A stretch of DNA of 64,000 nt, taken from contig KQ964246.1 in the NCBI GenBank assembly GCA_001566295.1, positions 806,001-870,000 of the forward strand. Direction: 5' to 3'. A model generated the notes under the pieces. It was not told the origin of the DNA. It saw nothing but the letters and a program-made list of their open reading frames with translations, and did not search any database. The DNA comes from Microdochium bolleyi. Its lineage: Eukaryota; Ascomycota; Sordariomycetes; Xylariales; Microdochiaceae. Each line of letters begins with the position of its first letter. The stretch's first letter is position 1. Below are positions 20,621 to 32,755 of this stretch, one piece after another. The position numbers and the translations under genes were made by a program.

Positions 20621-22634
20621 CTACTTCCTCTCCGGGATCCCCAGCTCTGCTCTCCGGGCCTCGACCTCATCCACTGCCCCTTGCGGGTCCGTCGCCTCCG
20701 GGTGCCGCAGCTGCCACGCGACGCACACGTCCAGTGCGCCGGTCATCCACCTGCCCGGCTTCACCCCGAGGGCCTTGGCGAGCTGCGTGCCGTCGATGAG
20801 CCGCTTGAGCGTCGGGGCCTCGAGCACGTCCAGCTCGTGCAGGTGGTCGAGGAAGCGCTGCCAATCTGTCAAGAAAGCCGTTTCCTGCTCCGACAGCGGC
20901 TGTGGCGGGGTTGTCGACGTCGTCGTTGTTGTTGTTGCTGTAGAGGCAGAAGATGTGGAAGTTGTAGAAGCGGTGATGGTTATAGGCAAGGGCAGGACCT
21001 CCATCGCCTCCGCGAGCAGCGCGTACAGCACCTGCAGCCGCCAGTGCCCGCCCCTCGCGTCCCACCGGCGGATTGCCATGCCGAAGGTGTCCCGCTCGCC
21101 GCACCTCGGCTGCCGCGCCGCAGCGACGTCCCCCTTTAGCCTCATGATCTCGGCGCGGTTGCTGTGCGCCGCGGTCGCGAGGTCGCAGAACCGCGTCGGG
21201 GTCCGGATGCCCTCGCGCGCGGCGAGCGTGACCAGCGGCGGGGGCGTCTTGCCCGGCCCCGTGTGCGGGTTGGCGGCCGTGTAGGCCGTCGAGGTGGCCT
21301 CCCAGGGCACCAGCGCGGCGAGGGTCCAGGCGTAGTACGCCGCCTCGTCGTGCCGGACGAGCACGTCGTAGATCGATCCGGGGGTCTTGAGGGCCGCGAG
21401 CTTGGAGAGAAGGGTGTATGCCACGCTCCACTTGGTGGTGTCTGGCTTGGGGAGGGCCGCGGGGGACGCCGTGGGGGCTGCGGTCGGGTCCGTGAAGATG
21501 GCGTGGTAGAGACCTAGGCGCTCGATGTACTCGAGGGCTTCGCGAGGGTGCTTGCCTGAAGAGGGGACGTCAGTGTCGAATACCTGGTTGTGTTTTGACA
21601 AGAAGGGCCGGTAGCATCATGTACTCACCTTTGAGCATCTTCTCCAGCTCCACGCCGACCCGTTCCCGGCTGATCTTGACCCGCAACGCCTCGAGCACAC
21701 GCTCGTCACCCATGACCTCTTCCACCGCAGGATCGATGCTGAACTCCAGCCTGCTCGCGAACCGCACCAGCCGCAGCACGCGCAGCGGGTCATCTGTGAA
21801 GGTCTGGAACGGCTCCAGCGGCGTCCGGATCAGCCTGCGCCGCATGTCCTCCAGCCCCGTCGTGAAGTCCTCGACCTCGCCGCTCTCGAGGTTGTAGAAG
21901 AGCGCGTTGACGGTCGCGTCCCGCCGCAGCGCGTCCTCCTCGGCGGTGCCGAACTCCATCTGCGGGTTCCGCGAGTCGCTCGTGTACGTCTCCCGCCGGA
22001 GGTTGACAAAGTCCACGTCCAGCCCGAAGAGCCGGATCGTCGTGGTCTCGAGGTGCTTCGACTTGTCCGGGTTGCGCGCGATCTTGTGCAGGTTGCCAAT
22101 GTCGGACTGCGAGATGGCGTGCCGCGCGATCGTGGCCGGGTCCTGGCTGCACAGCTCGCATAGCCGCAGGGCGAAGGCCTCGCCCGTCATGGTGTTGATC
22201 GCTGTGTCAATGTCCACGGACTCGGTGCCAAGTAGCTTATCCCGGACCCAGCCGCCTGCCCAACGGAGGACCACTGGCTCCGCGGTAGTGGTGGTGGTGG
22301 AGGGGTCGTCATTTTGAGTGTTGCTTTTGTTGATAGACCGGGCGACATCGAGCAGGAGATTCCGGAGCTGGCTCTCCTTCTCGGTGAGCTCAATGGCTGC
22401 CGCCTTCGTCGTCGTCGTGGGGGTTATTGCACTGCCTGTTGCCATCTTCCGAATCTGTGTGGACCGCTGGCTCAGATGGTATCCTTCGAGGCTGTCCTCG
22501 GCCATCCGCTTGGGCATGGGACGGTGAGTACAGCAGTAGTGTGCAAGTATGCGACCGGTGATTTGAGGTGCAGAGATTTGCCTGGCCGCTGGAGCGAGTG
22601 TATCGAATATCCTAGGCCGTAGCAGGCGGTACAT
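20621..22634 (-). CDS. CCA1: CCA tRNA nucleotidyltransferase
   Basis: Two exons, 22634-21629 and 21555-20621, encode 646 residues. The class II nucleotidyltransferase head is complete: RWAGGWVRDKLLG at about 124-136, the metal-binding DID at 141-143, EEDALRRDATVNALFYN at 232-248 and DDPLRVLRLVRFASRL at 281-296. The C-terminal helical body contains LKGKHPREALEYIERLGL across the splice and a fungal Thr/Ser-rich insertion. Family knowledge: it adds or repairs CCA at tRNA 3' ends in nucleus/cytosol and mitochondria. The first ATG gives an Arg-rich, acid-poor leader (MYRLLRPRIF) suited to mitochondrial import; later in-frame methionines at residues 40, 44 and 64 could give the cytosolic/nuclear form, as known for yeast CCA1. 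Confidence 0.93.
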
Positions 22635-25600
22635 CGGGGGAGAGTCACAAGCGAGTGAGTCAACTCGGCGAAGATTTCATTCTCTCAATTTGCCAAAGGA
22701 ACTCCCAAGACCTGATCGTCCAAGTCTGAAATTTAAGTGACGGAGGCTACCAGCATCCGAGCTCGGAGAGAAAATGATGAGTGACTCGAGCGTGAACAAG
22801 TGACCACACGCTGCGGCTCACACTGAGATTTTCTGCTGAGTGGACGACGTTGAAGTGAAGTTTACAGCGGGGCCGTTTCCGTGAGGCTCTGGTGAACAAA
22901 AATGTGGTCCGTGCACATCGAGAAACTGCTGGAGGGAGACGGTTGTTCTGAACACAACAATGATCTTTACAAGTGTCCAGAGATTTGAGTTATCTACAAC
23001 TCTTGAAAAAGAGCCGAGCATGCGGGATCTTCAGTAGTTGACGATTAGAAGGGGTGGCAGAGTTGTTTTGCGACTCCTAGTGCCCCGGTCAATAGACTGC
23101 CAAACCCTTGCCAAGAAGCAAGATAGCTCGAAACAAGCATCAACTGACGACAACAAGTCATTAGAGCGAGTGCTTTCTTCTCATAGTACGTAAAGTTAGC
23201 TGAGAAACTCGCAGTATCAGTTCAGGAAATCTACAATGGATTCCGAACTTTCTAGGACTCAAAAGCTTCGCGTTGGGTTCATGTTTGGTCATTTGCGATC
23301 AACACTACGGAGGTGTACCAGAGGAAAAATTGTGTAGAAAATATCAGGCAAGATATCCAAAATGACTCAGCGTACACGGATTTTTTTCTGTTTAAACAGT
23401 CTTCTTACTCTTATGTGGTGTGTTCGAACACTGGTTCCGGGTTCCAGGATTCTGACAGGCCTCACCATCGCAGAACCATCTCCACCCCAGCATGTCATCC
23501 ATGGACCTGGCTACAAGGTGACAGGGAATAATTAAAGGAGGCTAGGCCGCTATCGTGCCTCCTTGAGTGTCAGTAACTTCTCCAACCGCAACCGTTCTCA
23601 GAAAACCGCCCGTGGGCGTTAGCGGGGGTATCCATGGACACCCCGGGCGCTTCAGCCTCGGCCAGCCCGAAACTCTGTATTGTGCCTGCCTCAATCGTGA
23701 AGATAGTTGCAAAACGCAATACAAATACAGCTGACTCCAACGGCTCAGCCGGTGATTTGTTTACTATTTTCGGACTTAGGCTTTGGCATAGTCATATGGC
23801 GCTTTCATAGAAACCTGATTGTGTGGCGACAGTGGACGTGCAATGCTGGGACAGTGGCTGAGTATCAGACCCGATCGTCCAGACAAGCGTGGAGTAGCAT
23901 AGACAAAGGTGTGAAACTGCGAACTTGAGATGCTGTAAAATGTACGTCGGTCATTGGGCAGCGCAGTCCACGAGACAGCACTAAATTCGCAATCTGTCCA
24001 GGGAGTATACCCTTCTGTGATCGGCGGATGATCTACACATCTGACAGGACAGACAGACCCGCAGCTTCGCTCTTCTCACGTCACAAGTGTGCGGCGGCCG
24101 TAAGCACAGCCACAGCCATTGTCGGTCCGGGCTCCAGATTCCGCCGCACGCCATGGGTAGCTTGCGGAACTGGATGAGCTGGGGTCCTGCCCAATTGAAT
24201 TCGAGCTCGCGCAAGTGTACCCTTGGACAACAGGCGGCGGCCACGAATGATCTGTGTATGCGCTGGATCAGCATGATCCCCCTTCCCCGGCCAGGGCTAA
24301 GATAGTGTCCGGCCGCGCCGGCGTTAGGAAAGCGCCCGGATGCGCAAGCAAGGCTCCGCCGCCATGCCGTAGCGCGTGCATCCAGCTGTACTCCATAAGC
24401 GACCCGTAGATGCCGGAGCAGCGCAGATAACGACTTGGGGCCGTGGTATGTTGTCATTGGTGCCCACCGCAGTCCAGAGCTCGCCTCCGCCGAACACTGA
24501 CGTCGACGGACAGGGGGTCCAGACCCTGGTCGGCTGCAACCCCTCGCGTGCTGTTGCTGTCGTGGCCCTGTGTGATGTCTGAGACTCATGCGAGATTGTG
24601 CGACGTTGCGAGCGAGAAGGAGTTGACATTCATTGAAGGGCAACACGCGGTGATTCTGGAGGACAGCAGTCGCAGGGCATAGGACATCTAGGTCAGCATT
24701 GCTTTCGGAGTTCGGCGAACGCGGACGGCGAGGGGGCCGACGAGTTGCCTGCGGTCAGGCAGATGCGCAGTTTTACAGTAGTGGCCCAGGGTCTCGGCTG
24801 ACACATTGCGATGAGCTTGATCTGACCACACTACAGTCGTACTTTTGCCGTGTTCCGTTTGCCACAACAGACACCAGTGTGAGATCTGAGATTCCAGAGA
24901 ACAGATGGAGCAGCTGAGGTTGGGGACGCCCGCCAGCAGGCCTTGTAGTCTTACATCAATGAGAGTCGTGTGTATGTGTACATGCTGCACTTGTCCTTAG
25001 TAGTAGCCACAAGCTTCCTGTGAACTCAAACGGGTGCCTAGAGGAATTGGGGCTGGAACTTGGGCGTTCTCCAAGCGTGGCAGGCTGACACTTTGCAGGT
25101 GAGATCGACTCAAGCTTTCGAGCCTCAAAGACAAGCTCGAGCCGTGACAGAGGTCAATCCGGGCGAAGGCTGGGAGCAGGAAGGCTGACGGTCTCGACTT
25201 GGCTCGGCACGGACGATGACCTTAAGCAGAAGACCACACTTGGAGGCCCTAATGATGGAGGTGGCAGGGACTCGCGAGTAGCGCGAGGTGTCTGACGATG
25301 GCCGGAGGAGAATGTTGAGACTGCCGAGCTTGGAGTACGCTGCTTGGAGGAGGAGGATAAGGAGGAGGAGGTGGTGGAGTGGAGTGGGAACGGACGGCAG
25401 TGCAGGCGAATGCGGGGGAGGGGCGGCGGGGCACGGCCGCCAGGTTCCCCGCCTGCTTCCCCACTTGCGTCGTCCATGTTCGTCATCTCCCTGTGAAGGC
25501 CGGACCTCGTCAGATGAGGCGGCCAACACCTCACCCAACCAGCCTCGCCAGCCACGGTTGTGCAGCCGCGGTGCTCTCCCGGATTGGCTCGTGGATCGTG

Positions 25601-26800
25601 TCGAAACCAGGTCGTTGTCTCGTGTACGGTCGAGAGCTACTGCAAGTTTAATCAATGGAGATCGCCGGTCCTGCCCTCCTGTGAGCCATAGCTCTCTGTG
25701 GGATCCCTGCCGAGATAACGGACGCTTAACCAGAATGTCTCAAGGTCAGCAGAGTGTGCCTCGAGGTTCCTCTGTAGTCGACTTCAGACAATGCTGCTAA
25801 GTCTGGTCGACCCGTGCTATACCCCGCCTGGGGCGCACGCATTGAGCGTCCACAGTGCAGTGCATCTGTGGGTGTTGGGTGACATGACGCCGTCCGTCCA
25901 TGACGACCGGCCAGATGCGACAATGTGCCCATTCTGGCCAGGCCCAGCGATGCCGCCCCGAGTCGGTGGGAGAACAGGGGTGGCGACGAGGCTTCTGCAC
26001 CCGGACATGGATGCTGCTCTTGGCATCTGGTGACGAGACGCAGGCTGGTGCCAGTGGCACGGCGAGGACGATAGCCATGCCTGCGCGCACGGTATCTCCG
26101 CAGACCGGAAGGGTGGCAGGACAGGGATGCGCGGTGAGTGTGTGCCGCATCTCTGGTGATGATGGTGCGGTGCTGTGCAATGCTGGAGCAGCCGAGTGAC
26201 ACTCTGATGTGCTCCTGCCCGCCTAGCCCGAGTCTAATCCCGTCATTCGCAAGCCTGGTGGCGCGGGGAGAGCCCAAGGGAACCAAGGGAATCCAAGACG
26301 GCGGGCAACGGGGCTGTGTCGACAGCCGGACAGCCAGACACACTGAGAGTTGCACGCTAGCAGCTCCAGAGCTAGCAGCCTGAGCCCATCACGAGAGCGA
26401 TGCTCGACACTCCACGCTCCCGAGGGTATCGATCCGCCCCTTCCCGTCTGGCCACCTGCGCTTTGGATCTGCGTCGCGCCTGCCTTGATTCATAGCAGAG
26501 TTCGGTGCCGGTGTACTGGCTCTATATCTAGCTCCTGTATCCCCAACCTGCTCCTCGCCCATGCCTTCCATTCTCGCCATAAACCTGAGCTTCTGACTAT
26601 CATCACGCCAGCACCTCTTACAACTCTCGCGACCGTAGTACGACCTGACACCTCTTTGTCCTGGTTCTTCAAGACCCCCACGTTCCGGCCTCTATCAATC
26701 ACTTCCTCGACAGGCCACCATTTCGCCTGACGACAAGTTACAATTCCATATCGCTCGTGAAGTAACATCTGCCAAACCGTCACTCATCTATTCGCCCAAC
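22635..26800. other. 4.2 kb divergent intergenic region
   Basis: A long gap between CCA1 and the small gene at 26801. Roughly 22680-23950 is visibly A/T-richer than its surroundings; 24000-26790 is GC-rich again, with a GGA-rich purine tract at about 25350-25385 and a pyrimidine-rich leader from about 26400 onward. A 6-bp stem (GGAGGC/GCCTCC) at 23537-23562 could fold, but no RNA family is recognised. Open frames of up to about 220 codons occur on both strands without domains or coherent splice structure, so I call none of them. It may hold distal regulatory sequence or non-coding RNA. Confidence 0.45.
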
Positions 26801-27285
26801 ATGGCTGCCGAGAACACCACTCCCCAGTTCGCAAACACATTCGGAGGCGGCGAAGTCCCGATCATTCAGGAGAGAAAGAGCTCAGCGGATCACTCTGCGA
26901 CTGCTGAATGGGGTAAGTAACCTAGCCAACCAAACTCTTGCCGACAAGCGCAGCAGGACTATCTGCGATCTCGACCTTGAGCTCGCCCTTCCACTTCACA
27001 CATCACCCTAGACATCTTATACTGACATGATTCAATGACACAGACGCTAGCAAGACTCCTCCCAGCCGCTTCCAGAAGCGCAAGGGCAGCATCTACGCCA
27101 CCCCCAGCTCGCGCGACGGCCACGTCGAGCGTAACCGCGACGCCGTCCAGGAGTTCCACAACGCCATCAAGGCCGACAAGGAGAAGCCCAAGCGCTTCTC
27201 GTTCTCGCGGAGCAAGAAGGACACCACTTCGCTGCACCCCGATGCCCCCAGGAAGGCGAGTGCCGCCAGCCAAGGGAGTCAATAG
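26801..27285 (+). CDS. Small basic Ser-rich protein of unknown function
   Basis: Two exons, 26801-26912 and 27044-27285, encode 117 residues; the 131-nt intron has a GTAAGT donor and a CACAG acceptor and interrupts a Gly/Asp codon after ATAEW. The ATG has good context (CAACATGG) after a pyrimidine-rich leader. The product is hydrophilic and probably disordered: VPIIQERKSSADHS (about 20-33), then PPSRFQKRKGSIYATPSSRD (about 42-61), GHVERNRDAVQEFHNAIKAD and a KPKRFSFSRSKKD stretch. RKGS fits a protein-kinase-A type site (inference). The block RKGSIYATPSSRDGHV looks conserved-protein-like rather than random, but I do not recognise a named family. No signal peptide or membrane segment. Its unusually long upstream region hints at regulated expression. 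Confidence 0.75.
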
Positions 27286-28024
27286 TTGACAATGTCGTGG
27301 CCGCAACCCGCTTTGCCGCTCAACTTGAGTTATGCATCCCAAACGGGGTCGAGCGGAGGGACCGAGCTTTATTTCTTGTACGAAAGTGTCATGTTTTGAT
27401 TTGGGTTTAAGGCAAATGAATGAAATTGGCGTGAGGCCTGCGGGCCTCGGTCGTTGTATTCCCATGCGCGTGTATAGTTTATTATACGAAGACTTTGTTC
27501 GCACTTTTTTGAGTTGACTTCCCGTCGTGCCTTCCGCAGTCCATTTCAAAAACCGAGTGACATCCCACCAAGACGCAAACTCGATCTTAACAGGCTCTCA
27601 ACAGTCATGGCCGACTGAGATGGGGAACTGATTTCATTCACATTTGATCATCGTCATGCTATAAGAGTGAGCTGCGGAAAATGTGTGTGAACAAATGAAA
27701 AGTGAAAAGAAATCAAAACCGCAGAAAGTAATCTGGTCGCTCCTCTCGATGACTTTGAACAAAACGATATATGCGATGATTTTCCCACGCGTATGAAAGC
27801 CAAGAATGATAGGCCCCCTTTTCCTTCTTCGTCGTCCTCTTCTCCCTTCTCTCTTCTTATCTTGCTTCTTCTCCCCTACGCACCCGTTCTCCCGTGTGTG
27901 CCTTGGTCGCATGCTCGTGGCGTTGCGCGCTGCGTTCGCCAGCATGGGCGGGGGTGCCCGTGACTTCGGAGGTACAGCAGACCAAACCGCACAGCGACGT
28001 GAACGGTACAATGACATCCCTTGA
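27286..28024. other. Convergent 3' intergenic region
   Basis: About 740 bp between the small gene and the SYF1 stop. The region is comparatively A/T-rich with a T/C-rich tract at about 27818-27885. This suits 3' untranslated sequence; no gene is seen. Confidence 0.5.
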
Positions 28025-30710
28025 TTATTCCTCGTCCATGTCGTCGAGATCGATGGCATCTGGATTGGAAGCGACCGCGGGCGCAGTGTCCTTGGCTATC
28101 GTGCCCGCGATGCCCGTGCTCGCAGCCACGAAACCCGCAGGCGCCCTGGCTTGCCGCTCGAGCTGCTCCATCGCGTCGGCGACCTCGGCGTCGGCCTCGC
28201 CGTCGCCATTCGCACTGCCCTTGGCCAGCTGCTGGCTGCGCGCGATGGCCTGGGACGCGATGAAGTTGACGTCGGTGTTGTACTGCGCCTGTACGCTGCG
28301 CTTGATGCGCAGCATCTCCTTGTACGTGTCCTCGTTGCCGTGCTGCACCTCAAACTGCTCCCACTTGGTCCAGAATGCTGGGTTCGTGCGGGGGTCGCAG
28401 AACTGCGAGGCGTGGCCGTAGATGGCGCGCGCGCGGTCGATCTCGCCCAGCCGCTTCTCCATGTCGGCAAACTTGAGGCACATATCGCGAACCTCCTCGT
28501 CGGGCAGCGCCGCGATGGCTCTCTCGTAAATAGGGCGCGTGGACGGCAGGCCAAAGTTGGACGCAGACTTTGTGATGTAGAAGTTGAACATGTCTGCGCG
28601 GTCCTCATCGGAGACGGCCCGTGTAGCCCGCTCGTAGATCCGCATTGCGTGCCGGGCGAGTCCTCGCTCCTCCTCCAGATTGCCGTACATGAGGTACAGC
28701 ACCTTGGCGAACTTGGGCGGGCACTCCTCGACGGCTTGCTCGAAGAGATCGCGCAATCGCTCGATGCCGATCTTGCGATCCACTGCTTTAGTGAGATACA
28801 GGTTCCAGAGCTCGAAGGCGACGGGGTAGCTGAAGAGGTCGAGGCCCCGCTCGTAGATCTTGTAGGACTCCTCGAAGTAGTCGTTCTCTTCGAGCAGGTT
28901 GGCGTAGTTGACTACCGTTTGTGGCGTGGCAATGCGAAGCTCAAAGATCCGCTCATAGACCTTCTTCGTTTCGTCCAGTGAGCTCACACTTTCAACCAGA
29001 TCAACGTAGAAACTCCAAAGCTTCCAGCTTTTGTGAACTCGCTGCTGCGGAGATAGCGTCTCGTCGAAGTAGTCCACCGCAGATCGTTTCGGGGCCTGGA
29101 CAGCCTTGGCCATGATCTTGACGGCGTCGTCGAAGTTCTCGTTGCGAAGCTCCATTTCCGCCCACTCGATCCACATGTCTGCCAGCTCAGCCACCGACTT
29201 GTAAGGGACCTTGACAGCTTTCTCCATGATGACCCTGGCGTTCTTAATGTCGCCGGCCTTTTCGTAGAACTTGGCATAACTGGCCCAGAGCTGGTGGAAG
29301 GGGCCCACGGCCTTCTTCGGTTGAATGGCCGCAATGGCGTTGGTGTACGTCTGGACGACTTCCTGCTGGTTGTCGCCCCATAATGCGACGCGCTTCTCCC
29401 ATTCTCCAACATTGTTGGGGTTCTGCCGTAACAAGACGTCGTTGAGCAGGAAGGGCCGGCGGTCCATGAGCTGCTCAAATCGCATCATCCGGATATCGAG
29501 ATCGAAGTCCGCGTCCTCGTCCGTCTTGCCCTCATCCGCACGCACGGATGCGAGTTCCATCAGGGCGCCGATGATTGATTCCTCAAATTCGGCATACGTG
29601 TCGAAGATGAGAGTGAAGTCTCTGACCGTCATGACGGTTGTGATGCCTTCCTCAAAGACATCTCTCGCCCGCTCGAAGCTTCCCCGTCGCACCCAGTACG
29701 TGGCTAGACCACACCACAGCTTACCGCGCTGGTCGGCAAAGCGGCCAATGCCACTGCGTATGATGCGCTCGACATCGATGCCAGCCTCGTAGCTCGTCTC
29801 CACCTCGTTCGCATGGTCCACAATCAGGTCGATCATCTCACTCCAGAGCTCATAGTGGCCCTTGCTCTGCTTGCTGTTGAAACGGGGGTTGTTCAAGATG
29901 TCGATGTACTTTTTGACAGCTTCCGTGTACAGACCGACGTGGGAGAGCAGCTCGACAAAGTCTTCAGCATCCTCCGGGTGAACCTGCATGTACCGCCTCC
30001 AGATCTTCACAGCTGTTTCACCGGCCGCTGAGTTGGCAAATGGTCGGTACAACGCCCATATGCGGTTGTGCTGTGTGATCGGGAGTGCTCGCAAAGCCCG
30101 GTCGAAAGTTCGCCTTGTCAGAGTCACGAGCGGTTGCGACAGGAGGAATTTGAGGTACATCTCCCATATGCGCGGCATCTTGTTGAGCAGGATCAGAGCT
30201 CTTTCGAAGAGCGAGTTGACTTTCTTGTATTCGGGAGCGAAGGCGGCTGCATTGAGTTTCGAGACGTGCTTCGTGCGGAAGTGCAGATACTACAAAGGGA
30301 AGAAGGGCTCGTCAGTATGTCACATTGATGCCCGGGTCCGTTGGCAAGAGTCCACGTACCATCTTCCAGAGTTTGTACGAACGAGGCAACTGAATGCAGG
30401 CTCTTTCCATGACAAAGGCTTGCTCCATCGTCGTCCCGTGCTTAAGCTTGAAATCGATGTACGCAAGCCATGGCTTGGTATTTCCGGGGTCTCGCACTAT
30501 ATCTTGCTCGTACACAGCGTCCTCGTCAGACTGTACATAGTAAATGTCAGCATTTGCCAGTTCATTGATGCTTGAGAGGCGCAACATCTGAAAAGACACC
30601 CATGCCACTCAGTCAGGGTTCGATGGTGGATTGGTACTGACAACCAGGTGAAGGTCCGGCTTCCGTCCTGCGAGGGCGCTGCCGCCGTTGAGAACGCCAT
30701 TGGGGGCCAT
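28025..30710 (-). CDS. SYF1: Pre-mRNA-splicing factor SYF1 (XAB2), HAT-repeat protein
   Basis: Exons: 30710-30642, 30530-30360 and 30289-28025 give 834 residues, the usual SYF1 length. HAT/TPR-like repeats run through almost the whole protein: PGNTKPWLAYIDFKLKHGT, SYKLWKMYLHFRTKHVSKLN, NKMPRIWEMYLKFLLSQPLV, ITQHNRIWALYRPFANSAA, FERARDVFEEGITTV and AFWTKWEQFEVQHGNEDTYK. The tail is acidic (IDLDDMDEE). Family knowledge: SYF1 is a scaffold of the Prp19-associated (NTC) complex needed for spliceosome activation; the human homologue XAB2 also acts in transcription-coupled repair. The first junction is the weakest: I join HLV to SDEDAVYEQDI, with a GTCAGT donor and a GCTGAC branch site before TACAG. 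An earlier acceptor at 30587 would insert 19 residues (MLRLSSINEL...). Confidence 0.9.
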
Positions 30711-31588
30711 GGCGACAGAGTTGGCGGGAGTGAAGCTATGCGCAGCCTGCGCGCGCGCGCGTCGACTCGAGGTGGTGCAATGCGAGAGGTTGTCGGCAGG
30801 CGATCAGGGCATCATTGTCAGAAGGCGTCTCTTGAGCTTTGGCGAGGAAGAGAGGCCCAGTCGGAAGGGTGCTGTCGGCGCAGACAGTCACGGACTGTGG
30901 TCGAGGAGGTTTCCTGCAGTCGCCAGAGCGGTCCCTCTGGGCGACGCGACCCAACTTTCTTGCGAGCCGCGAACGTTAAAGTTGTCCCTGCCGGCCTGTC
31001 ACGCCCTTGCCTGTCTCAGCTGTCAGCAGGTGCCCCGCTTGCTGGACATGGAGGAGCTCTATGCTCGGCCAGGAACGCACCGACTGGATGGAACGCAGGA
31101 AAAAGTGCTTGAGTGAATATTGAGCATCAGCACTGGACGCCCTGAACTGATTGGACAGTAAGGGCATTCTCCCGCACAGGCAGAGGACGAGGGACATCCA
31201 GGTCTGCGTGCAGCGGTTCCTGGCTCGTCTGGCATCTCGAGCGTTTGGCTGCACGCCGCTGGAGCTCCACATCGGCTCCCCAGGTGGGGGCCTTGGGTGC
31301 ATGCGACGACTTGGAGCTCCAAGCCTACCTTAGCCAAGCTGCACTGGAGCTTGGATGGCTGGCGCACTGGCTGGCGCACTCCGACATCATACTCGACCCA
31401 GGATCACTCGCACTGCAACGCCCTCGCCGCCGCACGCTACCCTACGCCGCGCATCGACATACCTTCACGACCTCTATCCCACGAACCATCAGCGACAAAG
31501 AGCACCGACTTGCATCACGAAGCTCAACTCTCAACCACCGATAAGCCGCCGTATAACTCGCCGGTAGTCGCAGCGTCGTTCGCCCACC
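30711..31588. other. Divergent promoter region, SYF1 / VMA8
   Basis: About 880 bp between divergent starts. A GC dinucleotide run (about 30748-30762) lies close to the SYF1 ATG, and the VMA8 leader is C/A-rich. Short open frames show no domains. No RNA gene is recognised. Confidence 0.5.
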
Positions 31589-32755
31589 ATGTCTGGAGCT
31601 GCGGTACGTGGAGACCACACACGCCGACCATGATTGCAAACAGTCGAGCTGACATCTGGGCAATTGTAGGACCGCGAGGCCGTCTTCCCGACCCGGCAGT
31701 CGCTGGGTCTAATGAAGTCCAAGCTCAAGGGTGCGGAAACCGGCCACAGCTTGCTGAAGCGCAAGAGTGAAGCGCTCACCAAGTGAGCATCTCCCTCTCG
31801 TTATCTCTACTCCAGCTGTTTCGTGCAAGTTACTAATCAATTCAACTTCGCCTAGGCGATTCCGAGGTACGAAAGCTTGCCGCACCGAGTCCCTTTCCTA
31901 AGCACGCAGTGCTCTCTAACACACCTGTTCCCAGAAATCACCAGGCGGATAGACGAGGCGAAGCGGAAGATGGGCCGTGTCATGCAGATCGCCGCATTCT
32001 CGCTGGCCGAGGTCACCTACGCCGTGGGAGGCGACATCAACTACCAGGTGCAAGAGTCTGCGCGGTCGGCGCGCTTCCGGCTGCGCACCAAGCAGGAGAA
32101 CGTGTCCGGTGTCTTCCTGCCCGCCTTCGAGAGCTACCTGACCGAGGGCAACAACGACTTTGGTCTGACAGGTCTCGGCAAGGGTGGTCAGCAGGTGCAG
32201 CGGTGTCGGGAGACGTACGCCAGGGCCGTCGAGACGCTGGTCGAGCTCGCCAGCTTGCAGACTGCCTTTGTCATCCTGGACGAGGTCATCAAGGTGGTCA
32301 ATCGGAGAGGTGAGCAAAGAATCCGTCCTGTTATGGTTCCCACGAACTGTGCTAACGATGCTCGGGATACAGTAAACGCCATGTAAGCGACAACAAATAA
32401 CTGCCCAAAGCGCCGAGCAGCTACTGACAGCCTCTCTAGTGAACATGTCATTATTCCCAGAACTGAGAACACCATCAAGTGTACGTAGCCAACTGAGGAA
32501 ATCGACCACCATTGACTCGAGCTAACGCACACCATAGATATCAACTCGGAGCTCGACGAGCTCGACAGAGAGGAGTTCTACCGGCTGAAGAAGGTCGCTG
32601 GCAAGAAGCAGCGCGACACAGCCGCAGCAGACGCCGAGATGAAGGCCAAGCGGCTGGCAGCCGAGGGCAAGGACGACCAGGAGAATGTCGATCCGGGCAA
32701 GGAGGGGCCGACCGATATTCTGTCGACGGGCGACGACGAAGACGTCATCTTCTAG
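31589..32755 (+). CDS. VMA8: V-type proton ATPase subunit D
   Basis: Seven exons: 31589-31603, 31670-31782, 31856-31866, 31935-32309, 32373-32382, 32440-32480 and 32538-32755, encoding 260 residues. Exons 3 and 5 are microexons of 11 and 10 nt. Splicing them in restores the strongly conserved sequences ALTKRFREITRRIDEAKRKM and VNRRVNAIEHVIIPRTENTI. Other family landmarks are VFPTRQSLGLMKSKLKGAET, GHSLLKRKSEALTK, LASLQTAFVILDEVIKVVNR and YINSELDELDREEFYRLKKV. Family knowledge: subunit D forms, with F, the central rotor stalk of V1, coupling ATP hydrolysis to proton pumping at vacuoles and Golgi/endosomes. The tail is acidic (STGDDEDVIF). The six introns are 57-73 nt and most show CTAAC/CTAAT branch sites. 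Confidence 0.95.

Noticed and set aside
23537..23562. Hairpin GGAGGC...GCCTCC as a possible structured RNA
   Set aside because: Only six paired bases with a long loop; such stems are frequent by chance and no tRNA or snRNA features flank it.
23981..24646. 221-codon minus-strand open frame in the CCA1 upstream gap
   Set aside because: Composition is Arg/Cys/His/Ser-rich as in random GC-rich DNA, with no recognisable motif and competing frames on the other strand.
25726..26355. 209-codon minus-strand open frame
   Set aside because: No motif, no splice support, and it runs into the probable leader region of the small gene at 26801.
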